Positions 32,201 through 44,410 of a DNA stretch of 64,000 nucleotides are shown here, in pieces. Position 1 is the stretch's first letter, and each line of letters opens with the position of its first letter. The translations under genes and the position numbers were made by a program. The stretch lies in the NCBI GenBank assembly GCA_002914845.1, contig JXTC01000049.1:1019284-1083283 (forward strand), read 5' to 3'. The notes under the pieces were generated by a model. It was not told where the DNA came from and ran no database searches. It saw only the letters and a list, made by a program, of their open reading frames with translations. The stretch is from Trema orientale. Lineage: Eukaryota; Streptophyta; Magnoliopsida; Rosales; Cannabaceae.

Positions 32201-35200
32201 TCCTTGAGAAGGAAATTGTAATTTGACATTTATTATGGTTGAATTTGTTGCATTTCTATCATGATCGTTGGCGAATCAAATGACAGGGCTTTAAAATCAG
32301 CTGCAATTAATGGGTCTTAGACTCTCCATTAAAAAAATAATGATAATAATAATCAAAAGGGCTCCGATATGCAAATCATATTCTCCCTGAGTTTTCTAAA
32401 CACATATTCTCTGTTAAAATTTCATAGCTTTTTTAAACAGTCTCAAAAGTAATATTACAAGATCTTAAAAGGAAAGGTGCAGCTACTACAATTGATCCAT
32501 GTTGTTTTTCACCATTTGGTTTAATCGTACGGTCAGAAAATTGCCCCTACTGGTAGGGGCAAAAGTAGCACCCCTAAAATAGAATTCCCCGTTTTTTTTT
32601 CCAAAAAAAAAAAAACAATAAAGTGATTTGTGAGATATAACATAAAAAAGGATATCTTTCTAAACGTGCATAAAGAATGCTCTTAAGTCATGAAAATTAG
32701 AGCCCAAAAGAAGTCTAAACAGCCAAATACAAATCGATTAAAGCTTCTTTAATTTCTAGCAAAACATGATAAAACTAAGATGATCGTAAAATCTAGACGT
32801 ACGAAAGTACTTTCATTCATCTTCTAATAAAGACTAGAATCAGGTTCAAGTTATTCAGGTATCACTGGAGAGTTTCTTTCTTAACTTAAAACGCTTAACT
32901 TGAGCTCAAGATAGCAATACCTTTCTCCAAATTTCCTTTCAAAGCTCAAAAGGTGCTTCAGACACACATGAAGTATACGAAGAGATCTATCAACAATGAC
33001 AATCTGTGATAGAAACAATCTAAAAATCAGCAGCTGACAAAAAAGAAAATTGAATCACAAGAAGAAAACAGAACAGATCATCAAAAGTAAACACTAAACA
33101 ACAGTATTTACATCAGATAATCATGAATTTGCATATTGGAATAGTGAAGCCCTTGATGTTTTATTTACACTAAAGTGCAATAGCATTAACACTATTTACC
33201 TTCGCAAGATTTTATTATGAGAATTTAGGAACTCTCGTTTTCTTTTAAATTTTAATCAATGAAAATTTAGAATTCCTCAACTCACATTTTCAAGCATGCA
33301 AAGATCAAGCAACGGTTCTAACAAAGCCTCTAGATGTGCCATTCCATTATTGATCTGCAATTGAGAAAAAGAGAGAGGCAAGAGAGAGAAATAAAAACTT
33401 AAACTAAATACCCATATACAAGTGAGAAAAGGAAACAGAAAAAAGTTCCAGAACACTGTATCAATGTTTTATTCTGGTTTTTACAAAAGGATTCGCTTGC
33501 ATTACAGACATGCCCACATGTGATTCAAAAGTCTTAGAAGTCTAAGATCTTAACTTAAGAAGGATTGTCCTATACCCACACTGAAGAGTATGAAATTCAA
33601 CTCAATCACCACAAGGTGCAAAAATAACTCAAGCATATAAATTATTGTAGTTTCAGATATTAAACAAAACACGCCTAACATCAATGCATCCTGTAATATA
33701 GATGACACCATGAAATGATGAATAAAATAAATGATAATGACAGACATGAACAGAAATATTTACAGGTTCAGTTAACAGCCATTACCCCATTCGGGACGAC
33801 AAGGAGTAATACTTGACGCATATAGAAGCTAATATTTCCTTCTTTTCAATCTACCCACTACTATCATTTATTTTTTGATTTCTGATAAGAGAAGAAATTA
33901 TTACTGATGAAAGAAAGCACAAACTATATTATCCATGCTATTATACACTGAAGCTAAGAACTACTGCTTCTGCATAAACAATGGCGTATGATTCCAGACT
34001 AGCTGCTAAAGATACATATAAAAAATAAAAAAAAATAAAAAAAAAAAACCTGCAGAACTAGTGCTCTCACCAAAAACTCCTCGCTTCCTTTCTCCCTTCA
34101 ACAGCCCCCCACCCCACCCTTTTCAAGCCCCAAATACAAAATAGTAACACTCCACATGAAATTTATACCACAAAAACCATACTAGCAAGATGCAGATTAT
34201 CACTATTGCATCATGTTTTGGAAAATTGGAAAAAGGGTTTACTTTAGTATTTGTAGAACTCATATAAAAGTAGAATGTACAGTTTAAATGTATATGATCG
34301 AACCATATGCACATATCACAATCTGCAGCACCTTGGTCAACACAGAATAGAGATGAGACACTTTTGCAGCTTCCAAAGGCTGTGAGTTCATATGGCACTG
34401 CAAATCCGCATTAGAGCTTTCATATACTGGAGAGTCAATTCTTGATTTGCCAGACAAATTCATGCCCATGTACCCAAAAAGAACATGAAGATCTGTTTGG
34501 CAAGCCACAAGTAAATTAGAAACTAGATTCCTTCCCAACATTTGGTTATTGGGCAAACCCCAGATGGCTAACAACTTCTTGGAGAGATCCCGAGATGCTA
34601 ATAAATCATTTGAGAATACTTGGGCAAAAACACCACTATCATCTGTCTGAACTCCTGCAGCTTTACAGCTCGAAGTCACTGTTGCATAAATAAAAATGAA
34701 CTGTTTTGTAATATATTACGACAAAAGACAATAAGAAAAATTGATAATAACTATGTCCTCACCAATCTCAATTTGAGAGACATCCCTCTTACTTGAAGAT
34801 ATAACATTTCGAAATCTTGGAGAAACCCCAGGATCGTCCACACCAAGAGCTCCACGTTCTCTATCCCTGTATTAGCATTATTCACAATTTACTTTCTTTA
34901 ACTCCACGCTTGAAAATAACTCACAGAGAATAAAAACAATAACATACTTTGAAATGGGGATAGGCTGAATAATAGGGGTCTTTCTGGGTTAGTCCCATAA
35001 AGGAAATAAGACTATTCCTTTTTCATGTCTAACAAGGGATTGGGGTGCTGTGTTTGGAAGCTGAATTAATGTGCTTTTTATTCTTAGAGGACATCTTGTT
35101 TTCATCCTTATCTTTTTTATCCTTATCTTTTTTATTTAGAACCTTGAGCAATTTGACAGTCAGGAGAACTGCAAGGAGAATTCAAAGGATCTTCAATTTT

Positions 35201-37575
35201 TGCAACCAAATTATGGTATAAAGAGTACGGCAAAAGAAGTTGCTCCCTATTGCCTTTCATGTGGTTAAGGAGTTAGCCATTTATCATACGAGAATATTAA
35301 AAAGCTTTTAAAATGACATCTAATTTAAGGAGGGGCTCTTCCTCTAGAAAAGTTCAAAGGCACTTTCCATTGAAAATGCCTTCCCTTAATTATGACAAGG
35401 AGATATCTCTTCTTGATCAAGCTCAACGCAGATGTTTCAATGAAACCCTGCTACCTTAACAAAGAAAGCTAGTATAGATGGTGTGCATTGATAATTTGGC
35501 TCTTAAGTATTCAGCATAATTCTAAGGTTTCATGATTTGGCTATCTTAGGATGAGAGATGTGATAGCTTTGAGAATGATCTCTTATTCAAAATAAGGTTC
35601 GAACTTAAACAAGGAAGAAAAAAAGAAATGCCAGTACCACCTAACAAACCTCGCGCTTGCACCAAACTTCTAGAATAGTAAGAGCAAGATATAAAAATCA
35701 CTCAGAGGTATTGAAGAGATTTTCTATTTATATCTCAATCAAGCTAAGAACAAGGTTCAGGGAAATTACTTTACCTAGTCAAGAGACCTATTAAACAAAG
35801 CCTTAGTATTGCTCTGAGGTTCAACTGTTTTTAAGCTTCAGGAGCCTATCTCTATACACAATATTTTGAAAAGAGGTTCTACTGATGTGTACATTTGAGT
35901 ATATCTGCGTCAAAGTTGCATTTTTCTTTTCTTTTATCTGCTTTCTTGTGTTGTGAATATTTCACAACCCCCCACAACTGAAAACAAATTTTCCTTCTTT
36001 ATTGTGGGTTTATTCATGAAATTCAGGTAAATGATAGTACAACTACAAGATTATTCTGCATAAATAATTATAAAGGAAAAAAAAAAAGTTAAGCTATAGC
36101 TCTCAGTGCTCTTTGCCTAAAATCTACCTCCAAAACAAGCTTAATATTTGAGTCTCACTGTTCAATATGCAAGACAAAATCTTAAACAATGAATTCGTGG
36201 ATGATGTTAGGTATCAGAAAACCATTTCCAAAGTTACAGAAAAGTTCGCCTATTGCAACAAAAAAATAATACTGATTCACCTCTCAACACAGCAATAGAA
36301 ATGGTTGAAAAAGTAGACATAACCAGTTCACACCATACAACAATGATACCACATGTGAAAGAGAAAACAAGGTTTATACTCACGAATTTGTGCTTTTTGA
36401 ACAGAAAAGAGTCGCATCTTTTTCTTCATATTTGGAAGATACATTAATAGGCTGACCATCTTGCTTATCTCTCTTCTTTCTTAGTTCAGAGCACTCTTGT
36501 TCCTGAGAAAAAAACAACTTAATGAATTCAGAAGATATTCAAAAAGCTTTATATATTATTCATATTCAGGACAAACGGTTCATCATTCATGTCCCAGCAA
36601 TAGCAGTAAACAAAAAGAATATCAATGAGCCTTGATGAACACTAAATTTGAGCTTATACACAATAACATGATAAAGCAACAACATTGTCTAAATCCGTTG
36701 GAAGTGCTAGCTTTCATTCCACGGAAAAGTAAATAATAACTTGATAAACTTATAGCAATATAAGTTACGGAAGTTGGAAACTTCAACGACGAATAGTTTT
36801 ATTCTGTAATTCTACAATAAATTTTACTCAGTTTCACTACGTAACATGGAGAAAATAATTAATTTTTTTTTAAAAAAAAGGCAAAAAATTACAAGACGAC
36901 CAACCCATCAGCAATACGAGCGAGAAACAAAAAGACAAAGTAACATACCAGGTCCGAAAGCTGCTTTGATACACGTCCGAGCTCCCTCTGCATTCAGAGT
37001 TGATCAATTTATATTAAAAAAAATCTCAATTATTTCATTTAATGGAGTCCAATAAACAAAAATATCAGCCATACATAACAAATAAACTCACCAAAATTCA
37101 AACAAAGATCATTTCTTTACGCTCGACAACAAAACCATTGGAAAAAAAAAATTCACATGAACTCAAAATGTAAAATCCTAACCTTTAAGCGTTCGATTTC
37201 GAATTCTTTGTCAAGTTCCGATCGACGGAGAGTCGGAGCCGAAGAGAGAGACGAGGTAGCGCATTTGGCAGCGGTGGAGGCGGCGCCATTGGAGGAGCGA
37301 GGGAAGGAATCCAAGACAGAGGTCCTCTGAGAGAGCTGGCGAGGGGGAGAGTAGCTGGTTGGATTGCGAAGCGGAGGCGGAGGCGGAGGCGGAGGCGGAG
37401 GTTCTCGGCACTGTTGAGGAGGAAAAAAGGACTCAGAAGGGTGAAAATTAGGGTTAGGGTTAGGGTTAGGATTAGGGATGGCGGTGGAGGAAGAAGAAGA
37501 AAGAGCGAGCTCTTCGACTTGGATGAGTTGGTCCAGGAATTCTGCGTCCCATTCTTCGAACCCCTCTTCGCTCAT
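26242..37575 (-). CDS. SUV2: ATRIP homologue (SENSITIVE TO UV 2), 12 exons, 599 aa
   Basis: ATRIP binds RPA-coated single-stranded DNA and recruits ATR kinase in the nucleus. Coding exons (minus strand): 37575-37183, 36987-36949, 36502-36384, 34866-34763, 34678-34332, 33354-33286, 33003-32921, 29425-29075, 28982-28876, 28673-28516, 27208-27012 and 26506-26242. All junctions use GT-AG, and phases agree throughout, giving 1800 nt including the stop. The N-terminus (EEGFEEWDAEFLDQLIQVEE) is the acidic start I associate with plant ATRIP/SUV2, comparable to the RPA-binding segment of animal ATRIP. Then come Pro-Asn repeats (34-43), ten prolines (59-68) and a coiled coil at about 120-158 (FEIERLKRELGRVSKQLSDL). 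The rest is helical, ending KKRVFSYMGDHIA. The ATG at 37575 is the first in frame; the frame is open upstream without an ATG. Family assignment rests on the N-terminus, coiled coil and length (Arabidopsis protein about 650 aa). Small exon errors are possible. Confidence 0.82.
26812..26910. repeat. 43-bp direct repeat, spacing 56 bp, in the last SUV2 intron
   Basis: Identical 43-bp copies at 26812-26854 and 26868-26910, beginning CAGTGTACATGGAATC. The exact match indicates a recent local duplication. Confidence 0.95.
28274..28469. mobile_element. MULE-type MITE with perfect 9-bp target duplication, in SUV2 intron 10
   Basis: TTTAGAGAT flanks both sides (28265-28273 and 28470-28478). The 196-bp element has long inverted repeats: GAGTAATGATTGAGACAC at the left against GAGTGATGCTAGGGACA from the right, continuing inward through TTTACACACAAAA(A)G and CACACACA(G/A)TGA. 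A 9-bp duplication is the Mutator-superfamily signature. Confidence 0.85.
29535..29611. repeat. 37-bp tandem repeat, period 40, in SUV2 intron 7
   Basis: Copies at 29535-29571 and 29575-29611, each starting ATTAACAATGCGCAGG, differ at two positions. They lie about 110 bp upstream of the exon 8 acceptor. Confidence 0.9.
31605..32590. mobile_element. About 1-kb inverted-repeat DNA transposon in SUV2 intron 7
   Basis: The left end GGGGAATTCTACTATAATAG and the reverse complement of the right end, GGGGAATTCTATTTTAGGGG, form an imperfect terminal inverted repeat of about 25 bp. A GC-rich palindrome (TTGCCCCTACTGGTAGGGGCAA) lies just inside the right end. One 94-codon frame (31811-32095) has no recognised domain. 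No clear target duplication was seen. The element is probably non-autonomous. Confidence 0.65.
37447..37477. repeat. Telomere-like TTAGGG repeat inside SUV2 exon 1
   Basis: ATTAGGG followed by three TTAGGG-type units and a variant TTAGGATTAGGG. On the coding (minus) strand this reads CCTAACCCTAACCC and encodes the alternating Pro-Asn run. It also forms telo-box-like AACCCTAA words about 100-130 bp after the start codon. Confidence 0.9.
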
Positions 37576-37599
37576 TGCTTTGCTCTTTTCCACTTTCAC

Positions 37600-37730
37600 T
37601 CCCTTCTCTACTTCTCTACTTTTCTCAGTCTCTTTTGCATTTTGTATGGGAACATGTGTATAGCCGCTTTATTTCAACAATACCAATAATACTAAAATTT
37701 CCTAAAAAAAATAAGGAGAGGGCTATAGAA
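37600..37730 (-). promoter_or_regulatory. Probable 5' UTR/core promoter region of SUV2
   Basis: The 130 bp upstream of the ATG are pyrimidine-rich on the plus strand (GAAAA-rich on the coding strand), with no obvious TATA box. A foldback MITE begins at 37,731, so the native promoter is short or includes the element. No clear E2F site was found. Confidence 0.3.
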
Positions 37731-37884
37731 GGGCGTCCCTAGTAGAGCTACCCTTTACACAACGTTTGATGGGAATCTGTGGGAAATAACGAGAATATGT
37801 AGAGAATCTGTTTATACACAAATTCCCATTAAACGGTGTATAGAAAAGACCATACGCAGGGACGTCTCTACTGTAGACGTGCCC
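37731..37884. mobile_element. Foldback MITE immediately upstream of SUV2
   Basis: A 154-bp element beginning GGGCGTCCCTAGTAGAG and ending with the complement of GGGCACGTCTACAGTAGAG. The arms continue inward through ACAACGTTTGATGGGAAT and ACACCGTTTAATGGGAAT. It is non-coding and lies about 155 bp from the SUV2 start codon, inside the likely promoter. Confidence 0.7.
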
Positions 37885-38559
37885 AATAAATAATAATAAT
37901 AAAATATTTTTGGATTATTATCAATTTTGATTTTTTAGCATTTAATTGAAAATAGGATAGACTATAAATCATTTATAAAACTAAAATTTTAACATAATAA
38001 TAATTTTGTGAATTAAAAAAAAAACATAATAATAATTTTGGAATTTAAAAATTATCATAACTCATTTTGGATTGAACAGCCAAAAAGGGAAAAATAAAAC
38101 TGGCCCAAGGAATGCGGCCAACTATGTTCAACCACAATCGAAAGTTTTTTTACCACTAGTCAAATCAGTCGGGATTTGACTGTGGTTAGATTTTTTCAAC
38201 TCCGTCAAACAGACGCGCAATCGTAATTAGGACCGGATTGACAATAGTGACAGGTGTTATAGGTGATGGTGGTGGCATAAATAATTTAGAATTTATTGTT
38301 AAATAATATATTTTAAAGTTTATTAGAATATGATATCTAAGTAATTTTAAATGTGTGACATGATAATAATTCAACAAAGGTTAGTTTTGAATAGTTTTGA
38401 AAACATTTACGGATAAGTCCATTTTTTCATTATAAAGACCAGAAAAGGGAATAATACAACATGAAATAGTATTTCTATTTTTATTTTTTTTTCGGAAAGG
38501 AAACATGAAATTGAATTTCAAGATATGATTTTTAATATTTAACCTACCTACTACTATCT

Positions 38560-39105
38560 TTGCTCAATTTTTTTTTTCGATTTGTTAAATTTTCATACAT
38601 TGTATTTTGACTGATTGTTTAAATGTGTTTTGGTTATTATCAATATTGACTTTTAGATTTAAAATTTGTAATGAGTTTATTATCTATTGGTCAAATATTG
38701 ATATTTGACTTTTGAGTTTACCAAAACACCATTTTTAAACTTTAAATATATATATTTAAAACAAATTCAAATTTAAAGCTAATTTTAAATTAGTAACTCA
38801 ATTATGAAATATTAAAAAAAGCCATGTATTTATATATTTTTAAAATTATTTTTTTATATTAGTTATTAATTTTAATTAATATTAAATTTAAGTTATTTTT
38901 TCAATATGTATCTTTATAGTTTAAAAGGGTATTTTGATAAACTTGATGACCAAAATTTGTGTTTATCCCAAATAAAATATAAATTTATTACAAGTTCTAA
39001 ATTTAAAACTCAATATTACTAATAAAATGTTACTAATAACCAAAATGCAAGGTATAAATAGAATCAACAATAAAAGATGCAAGATGTAAAAATATGCTTA
39101 TCTCT
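38560..39105. mobile_element. MITE family B, diverged copy 2
   Basis: The block order of family B is recognisable: CATTGTATTTTGACTGATTG, TTATTATCAATATTGACTTTTAGA at the left and ACTAATAACCAAAATGCAAGGTATAAATAGA at the right, as mirrored arms around an AT-rich centre. Terminal bases are poorly conserved and the boundaries approximate. Confidence 0.55.
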
Positions 39106-39846
39106 TTTTTAAAAAAAATAAAAGCGCCTCTACTGACCTAAATTAAGTGAAAGTTAAAAAAGTAATAACAAACTGATGAACTATTACCAGTATACCTCTC
39201 ATTAAGGGAGAGAGCAATTTATGCAAATAAAAAATATATGGATAATACAAAAGTATCTTTTGTATTTTTGTAAATAGTTAGTTTATCCACTTAGTTTTTA
39301 TGAATAACAAAAATATCTCCTTTTATTAGAAAATCGATACAAATTTCATCCTTATATTTTATGTAATCAAAATTAACATGTGAAAAGACAATATTGCCTT
39401 TGCTTGTAACTAGTAACCAAACAAATATAATCCGAAAAAACAAAATGTAAGGTGAAAGAAAGTAGTCCTTATTTTAGCTTCTATGTGTAAAATAACGACA
39501 TTACTAACATGACACATAATTTGTTATTTTTCTTTCATAATTTATTACAATCAATTTATTTTAAGAAAAACAAAGTGAAATCAGATTGAAAAACCTCAAC
39601 TTTTTCTATCTCATCCCTCCACCTGCTCCTTTTTCTAGCCTTAATCGATAAAAGAAATCTGACAAACGATATCATAAAAAATTCATTAGAAGCTGTATAA
39701 TTAAATAAATCTACATACTTTATCATTAAAATAAATATGACAAATGATACCATAAAAATTCATCGGAATACGCATGTAAATGAAATGGAATCCTGAGAGG
39801 CTAGGATTTTGAGGATGTGAGGGAAGAGTTTTGGATGGATTTTACT

Positions 39847-40577
39847 TAGGGGTGTTCAAAAAAACCGCCAAATCATGGAAACCGCCAAATCCAGTCCAAA
39901 CCGCTCAATCCAGTCCAAACCGCCCAATCCGTGCAGTTTTTTTTATTAAATGGCCGGTTACGAATTAGAAAATATGAAAACCGATTTGGCCGGTTTGGTT
40001 TTCGATTTTAGAAAAATTCGGTCTAATTCAAACCGAACCGGCCAATAAGTTTGTATATATATATATTTTTAAAATGTATATTAATAGTTAAAAATTTAAG
40101 CTCATTCATTATAATTGAGTAATGATTACTCTTAGCTTATTTAGGACTATGTTACTTAAGACTCTTATGATATTTTAGACTTTAAGTCTTGTTGTTATGA
40201 TATGTTTAAGATTAAAGACTTTAAGTTTACTATTCAATTTTGATTAAGTCGTAAGTTGTAACTAAAATTTAAGTTTACTATGACTTTCGATTTGGTTATA
40301 GCTTTTAACTATGTTATGGTTTTATTTTATTTGGACTTTATATTTTAGATGAAATATGATTATGATATGAGCTTAGTTGATATTGTATTAATTCAAATTT
40401 TGAATGTTTTCAAACCGCGGAAACCGCCCAAACCGGCCGTAAAAATATAGGTGCGGTTTGACCGGTTTGAATCGACAAATTCAAACCACACGGATTGGTA
40501 AACTGGCCAAACCGCACATTCGGATTGATTTCTGGATTGACGATTTAGACCGTCCAAACCGGTCATGAACACCCCTA
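39847..40577. mobile_element. Non-autonomous hAT element with perfect 8-bp target duplication
   Basis: Ends TAGGGGTGTTCA and TGAACACCCCTA are perfect 12-bp inverted repeats. ATTTTACT flanks both sides (39839-39846 and 40578-40585). An 8-bp duplication with TA-GGG ends is typical of hAT. Subterminal regions are full of AAACCG motifs (CCGCCAAATC, AACCGGCC), likely transposase-binding repeats. The 731-bp element has no transposase. The intact ends and duplication point to a fairly recent insertion. Confidence 0.9.
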
Positions 40578-40599
40578 ATTTTACTCAACTTCCAGATTT

Positions 40600-42670
40600 A
40601 ATTCTCTTATAACTATGAGTCTCCTTTTACTCTTTCTCTATGGATTGAGCTCCTCTTCCTCTTCCTGCAAATAACAAACCTCAAACTAATTATTCAGAAA
40701 TAATCAGTTTTTTGCTAAAATTCTAATTCCTAGTTGGAAAAAAAAAAAAGAACAAATATAAATCTTATTAGAGACATGTGAGAGCACCTTTGATTTGAGG
40801 AAGTGCACCAAATACTTGTCTTCCTCATTCAACATTGACATCATCATTGTCGTCCCTCGATTCTCTCATCTCATCCCCAAATGCCAATAACCTATCTTCT
40901 TTCTCTGATCTCTCAAACCCATGATACATCACATCCTTCAGCTTAGATCGGGTTTAGGGTGGTGATTAGGATTGATCCATTTGCCAAATGGTCGAGTCCA
41001 TTTGCTTTATTTTGTCACCCTAGTTAATGTGCCCAAATCTTCTTTTCTTTGAACTATGACCACTTCAAATTTCTTCACTAATCTCTTCTATAAATCTTCA
41101 TTACAATCAGAATCAGAGCATGTGAGTCATCATCATCAGATTTGGTTTTCTCGACTTAGATTTGATTTTTTTTTTAACTTATATATAGTTATTCAACTAC
41201 AGTCGAGTTTGTTTTCGACCATAGTCAAAAGAATTTCATCAGGGGTCAAATTTTTATCGGGTGGCGGGGATGCAGGGTGAATTTCGTATGTTGATATTTT
41301 TCATTAAAAAATGGTCTATTTTGTAAATGAGTTATAATTTGTCCTATATTCACTATAAATTTTAAAATATGGTCAAAATGATAGTACCTCTTTTGTTTAT
41401 TTTAAATTTCTAATAAACTAGATAAATATTTAGAGAAAATCCAAAATGATCTTAGAAATATAAGGAAAATCTCTTCCAAGTGGCCAAAATTGGGAGGAAA
41501 AAAGAAAAAAAAAAGAAAAAAAATAAAGGATTGTTTCCTTTCAATAAGAAAATAAACTACTATTCAATTGGATGCAAAAAGAAAAAGCCTAATGATCACA
41601 TTTTTATTTTTATTTTTTGAAAAAAAAAGGCAAATAATAAAATGACCCTTCAAAAGTGACTCTTTTGTTTTGGGTGTCAGTGGCATGTTTTTTCTTTCAA
41701 GATCAAAGTTGAAATTTCTATTTTATACCAGAGAGTCTATTAAATGACTCATGGTAATAAAGTAGTCTCATTTTTAAATACTATAAAAACCAACACTCAA
41801 TGTCATGATACCTATAATCGAAACTTTCTACTGCGGTCAAATATTTACTAGATTGTGGGAGCACATATTTATTTGTTTTAGGAAAAAGCTCTATATTCGG
41901 AAATAATTATAATTAATCCCATATTACACAATGGATTTAAAAAAAAGTCAAAATTGATAATATCCCAATAATAAAATCAAGTAAAAAATGTGAAATACTA
42001 TCGAGAAACAAGATTTGTTTGAAGAGATATCTTGCATTCATTTTACTTTAAAATCAAGAAGTAAAAACATGAATATTTATAAAAATGTCCCTTTTCACAT
42101 CAATTTAAAAAATAGTCATTTTTTACACCTATTTAATAAATAGCTGTTATTTAATTTTATTTTGCTAAATAGCAGTTTTTTGTAGATCAAGTTTATATAA
42201 AAAAAAATATATCAATTTATATTTGTACATCAATTTTATATATTATATCATTTTTTTATTTGCATATCAAGTTTATATAAAATATATTAATTCTGATAGT
42301 ATGACATTGATATATTTCTTATACAACTAATCTATTTTGGCATTTTTTTTTGATAAATTCGGTCATTTTTAATAGTATTTAGAAAACAATCATTGTTAAA
42401 ACAATGACCTAAGATTGAACCATTTGTCTAAGAAACCCTAAAAATATTGATGACTCAAGTTTCACATCTTTATCATAACACATTACTAAGGTGCTTTTAG
42501 TGTTTTGATACAATAGTCTCACATTTTGTTTTTCAATGAATAGTGTTTAAGGTGCCTTGTAATATATTTTCAGCGTATATGTAGGTGATACTCCCCCCGT
42601 CCTAAAAAAAACATGAACTTAATTTTATATTATGCAACAATATAATCTCAGTTTAGGATAAGACAAAAAA
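40600..42670. other. AT-rich intergenic region, no gene seen
   Basis: No supported gene. The frame at 41,056-41,280 has no recognisable domain. The stretch 42,060-42,400 has repeated TATCAAGTTTATATAAAA words, suggesting an old AT-rich repeat. Confidence 0.5.
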
Positions 42671-42674
42671 CTAT

Positions 42675-43070
42675 TTAGTGTTTGAAGTAAGACAAAAAAC
42701 TTTCATTCCTCTACATAACTCCGGTATCCCGTGGCTAGGAGGGAGATCCTCCCTCGGATCTCTTTTTGGTAGGATTTTCTTTCCATTTTGTTCATTTGTA
42801 TTTTCCCTTGTTATGTTTATGTTTCTTCTAATTTCTAGTGCCTTTACCACTTTCAGTTCGGCTTCTTCAGCTTCAAGGGCTTTCTCAGCGACTTCCATAT
42901 AAGGCACTCCTTTTCCTGTAGATATCTTAATGTCCCTATATATTTCTGCTTTGAGCCCCCTGTAGAAACTGATTTACTTTCAACTCGTTTGTACTCATCA
43001 TATGATGAGCAAAACGGGATAGCTCATCAAATTTCTTTCGTACCCACCTATGCGGGAAGGATGCCTATGC
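42675..43070 (-). pseudogene. Ty3/gypsy retrotransposon gag relic
   Basis: On the minus strand, WVRKKFDELSRFAHHMMSTNELKVNQFLQG is followed, after a frameshift and stops, by VPYMEVAEKALEAEEAELK. This is the order seen in the plant gypsy gag core (F.ELSRFAPHMV...KV..FL.GL, then Y.EVVE.AL.AE). The reading frame is broken and no protease, RT or LTR was found nearby. It is a short decayed fragment of a genomic retrotransposon. Confidence 0.65.
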
Positions 43071-43099
43071 AAACCATACTTATCCAACACAGACAGACT

Positions 43100-44130
43100 A
43101 AACAATGTACTTAAAACATATCTCGTAAAATCAGTACAATGGTACTACTTTAAATCCAATGCATGGAAAACTTCACTTCTTTGAAAATCATGCTTATGTC
43201 TTTCATGAACAAAACAATAACCATATAAATAACATATATTTGAAATAATACACATAAGTATGTAGGAAAATATCTTGTATCTACTAATATTCTTGTAACA
43301 AAGTTAAAATAAATCTTTACTTACCTTGTGTCCAGTAGAAAAGATAGTGGAAAGGGTTAGTATCCTCTGTGGCAAGGTTTGTGGAAGACCTGATGTCAAT
43401 TTTATTACTAAGATGATCACTACAATGTAAAATGCTTAAAGAAAATAAGCACAAGACCGAATCACAACTTTTACAAAATAAGGAAGCCTAATACTAAAAT
43501 GTCACATACTTTCATAAAAACTAGTCCATTTGCTTCTAAATAGTACCATTTGGTTTTTAAAATATTTGGACAGCACCTCCCATATTTTTAGGACATCCCC
43601 ACATGATTAAAATCATGGTTTAAGACCTGCAATATCAATCAACAAGCCAATTCCCACATATACAACTCAAAGAGGATCATTTAGAACAATCTAAGTACAC
43701 TTGAATTTATTTCATCTATATTCTAATATTATTAAAAAATAAAAATAAATAATAAATCTATGCATCATACAATAAAATAGTAGAATAATAATAGAATAAA
43801 AAATTTATAAAAGAAAATACATTTAGCATTCTTAAAAATAATATATCCTTCACATAATTTAAAAAAAAAAAATTAAGTAAGCGATGTGAAAGTGTTTAAT
43901 AAAAATAGTTCTATTTCATTAGTAGGATTGCACATTGATTATTCATTGATTGTTTGTTGTACTATATTGTATTATATTTGGGTGGATAGATTCCTGGCAC
44001 CGTCCATTTGTTCTCAATCACCGCTTTGTTTCCACTTCCACTAACTCCAAAGCGTAAATTTGTAATTACAATATTACAAAGGAATCCATCCCAAACAGAC
44101 AAAACCCATCACGCCAAGCAAGCAAAACCA
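43100..44130. other. Intergenic/promoter region before the 151-aa gene
   Basis: AT-rich, no gene seen up to about 43,900. The last few hundred bases are probably the promoter of the gene at 44,411. The leader (about 44,150-44,410) has CT/GA-rich stretches and an AACCCTAAACC telo-box-like word near 44,245. Confidence 0.4.
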
Positions 44131-44410
44131 AACCTTAATCTCCCTTATCGTTTTCCTTTCCTCACTCTCTCCTAACTTCTCTAGAGAGAGAAAGAAACTT
44201 GTAGAGAGGGAGGTATAGATTTGTATTATTGTCGGGTTAAAACAACCCTAAACCAGACTACCCTTTTGTGAATGTAAAGCTTAGCACACACTTTAGAGCT
44301 TTAATTCATACTCTCTACAGTCAGAGAGAGAGAAAATTGTTCATAGATCAGGAAGAGGAAAAAAATAAAGCCCTTTTTTTAGTAATAGTTTTGATTTGAG
44401 GAAAAAAAAA

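Noticed and set aside
37414..37689. Open frames on the plus strand opposite SUV2 exon 1 (Arg/Val-rich and Ser-rich)
   Set aside because: They are the complement of a repetitive, GC-richer coding exon. The minus frame carries the ATRIP-like N-terminus and fits the splice model.
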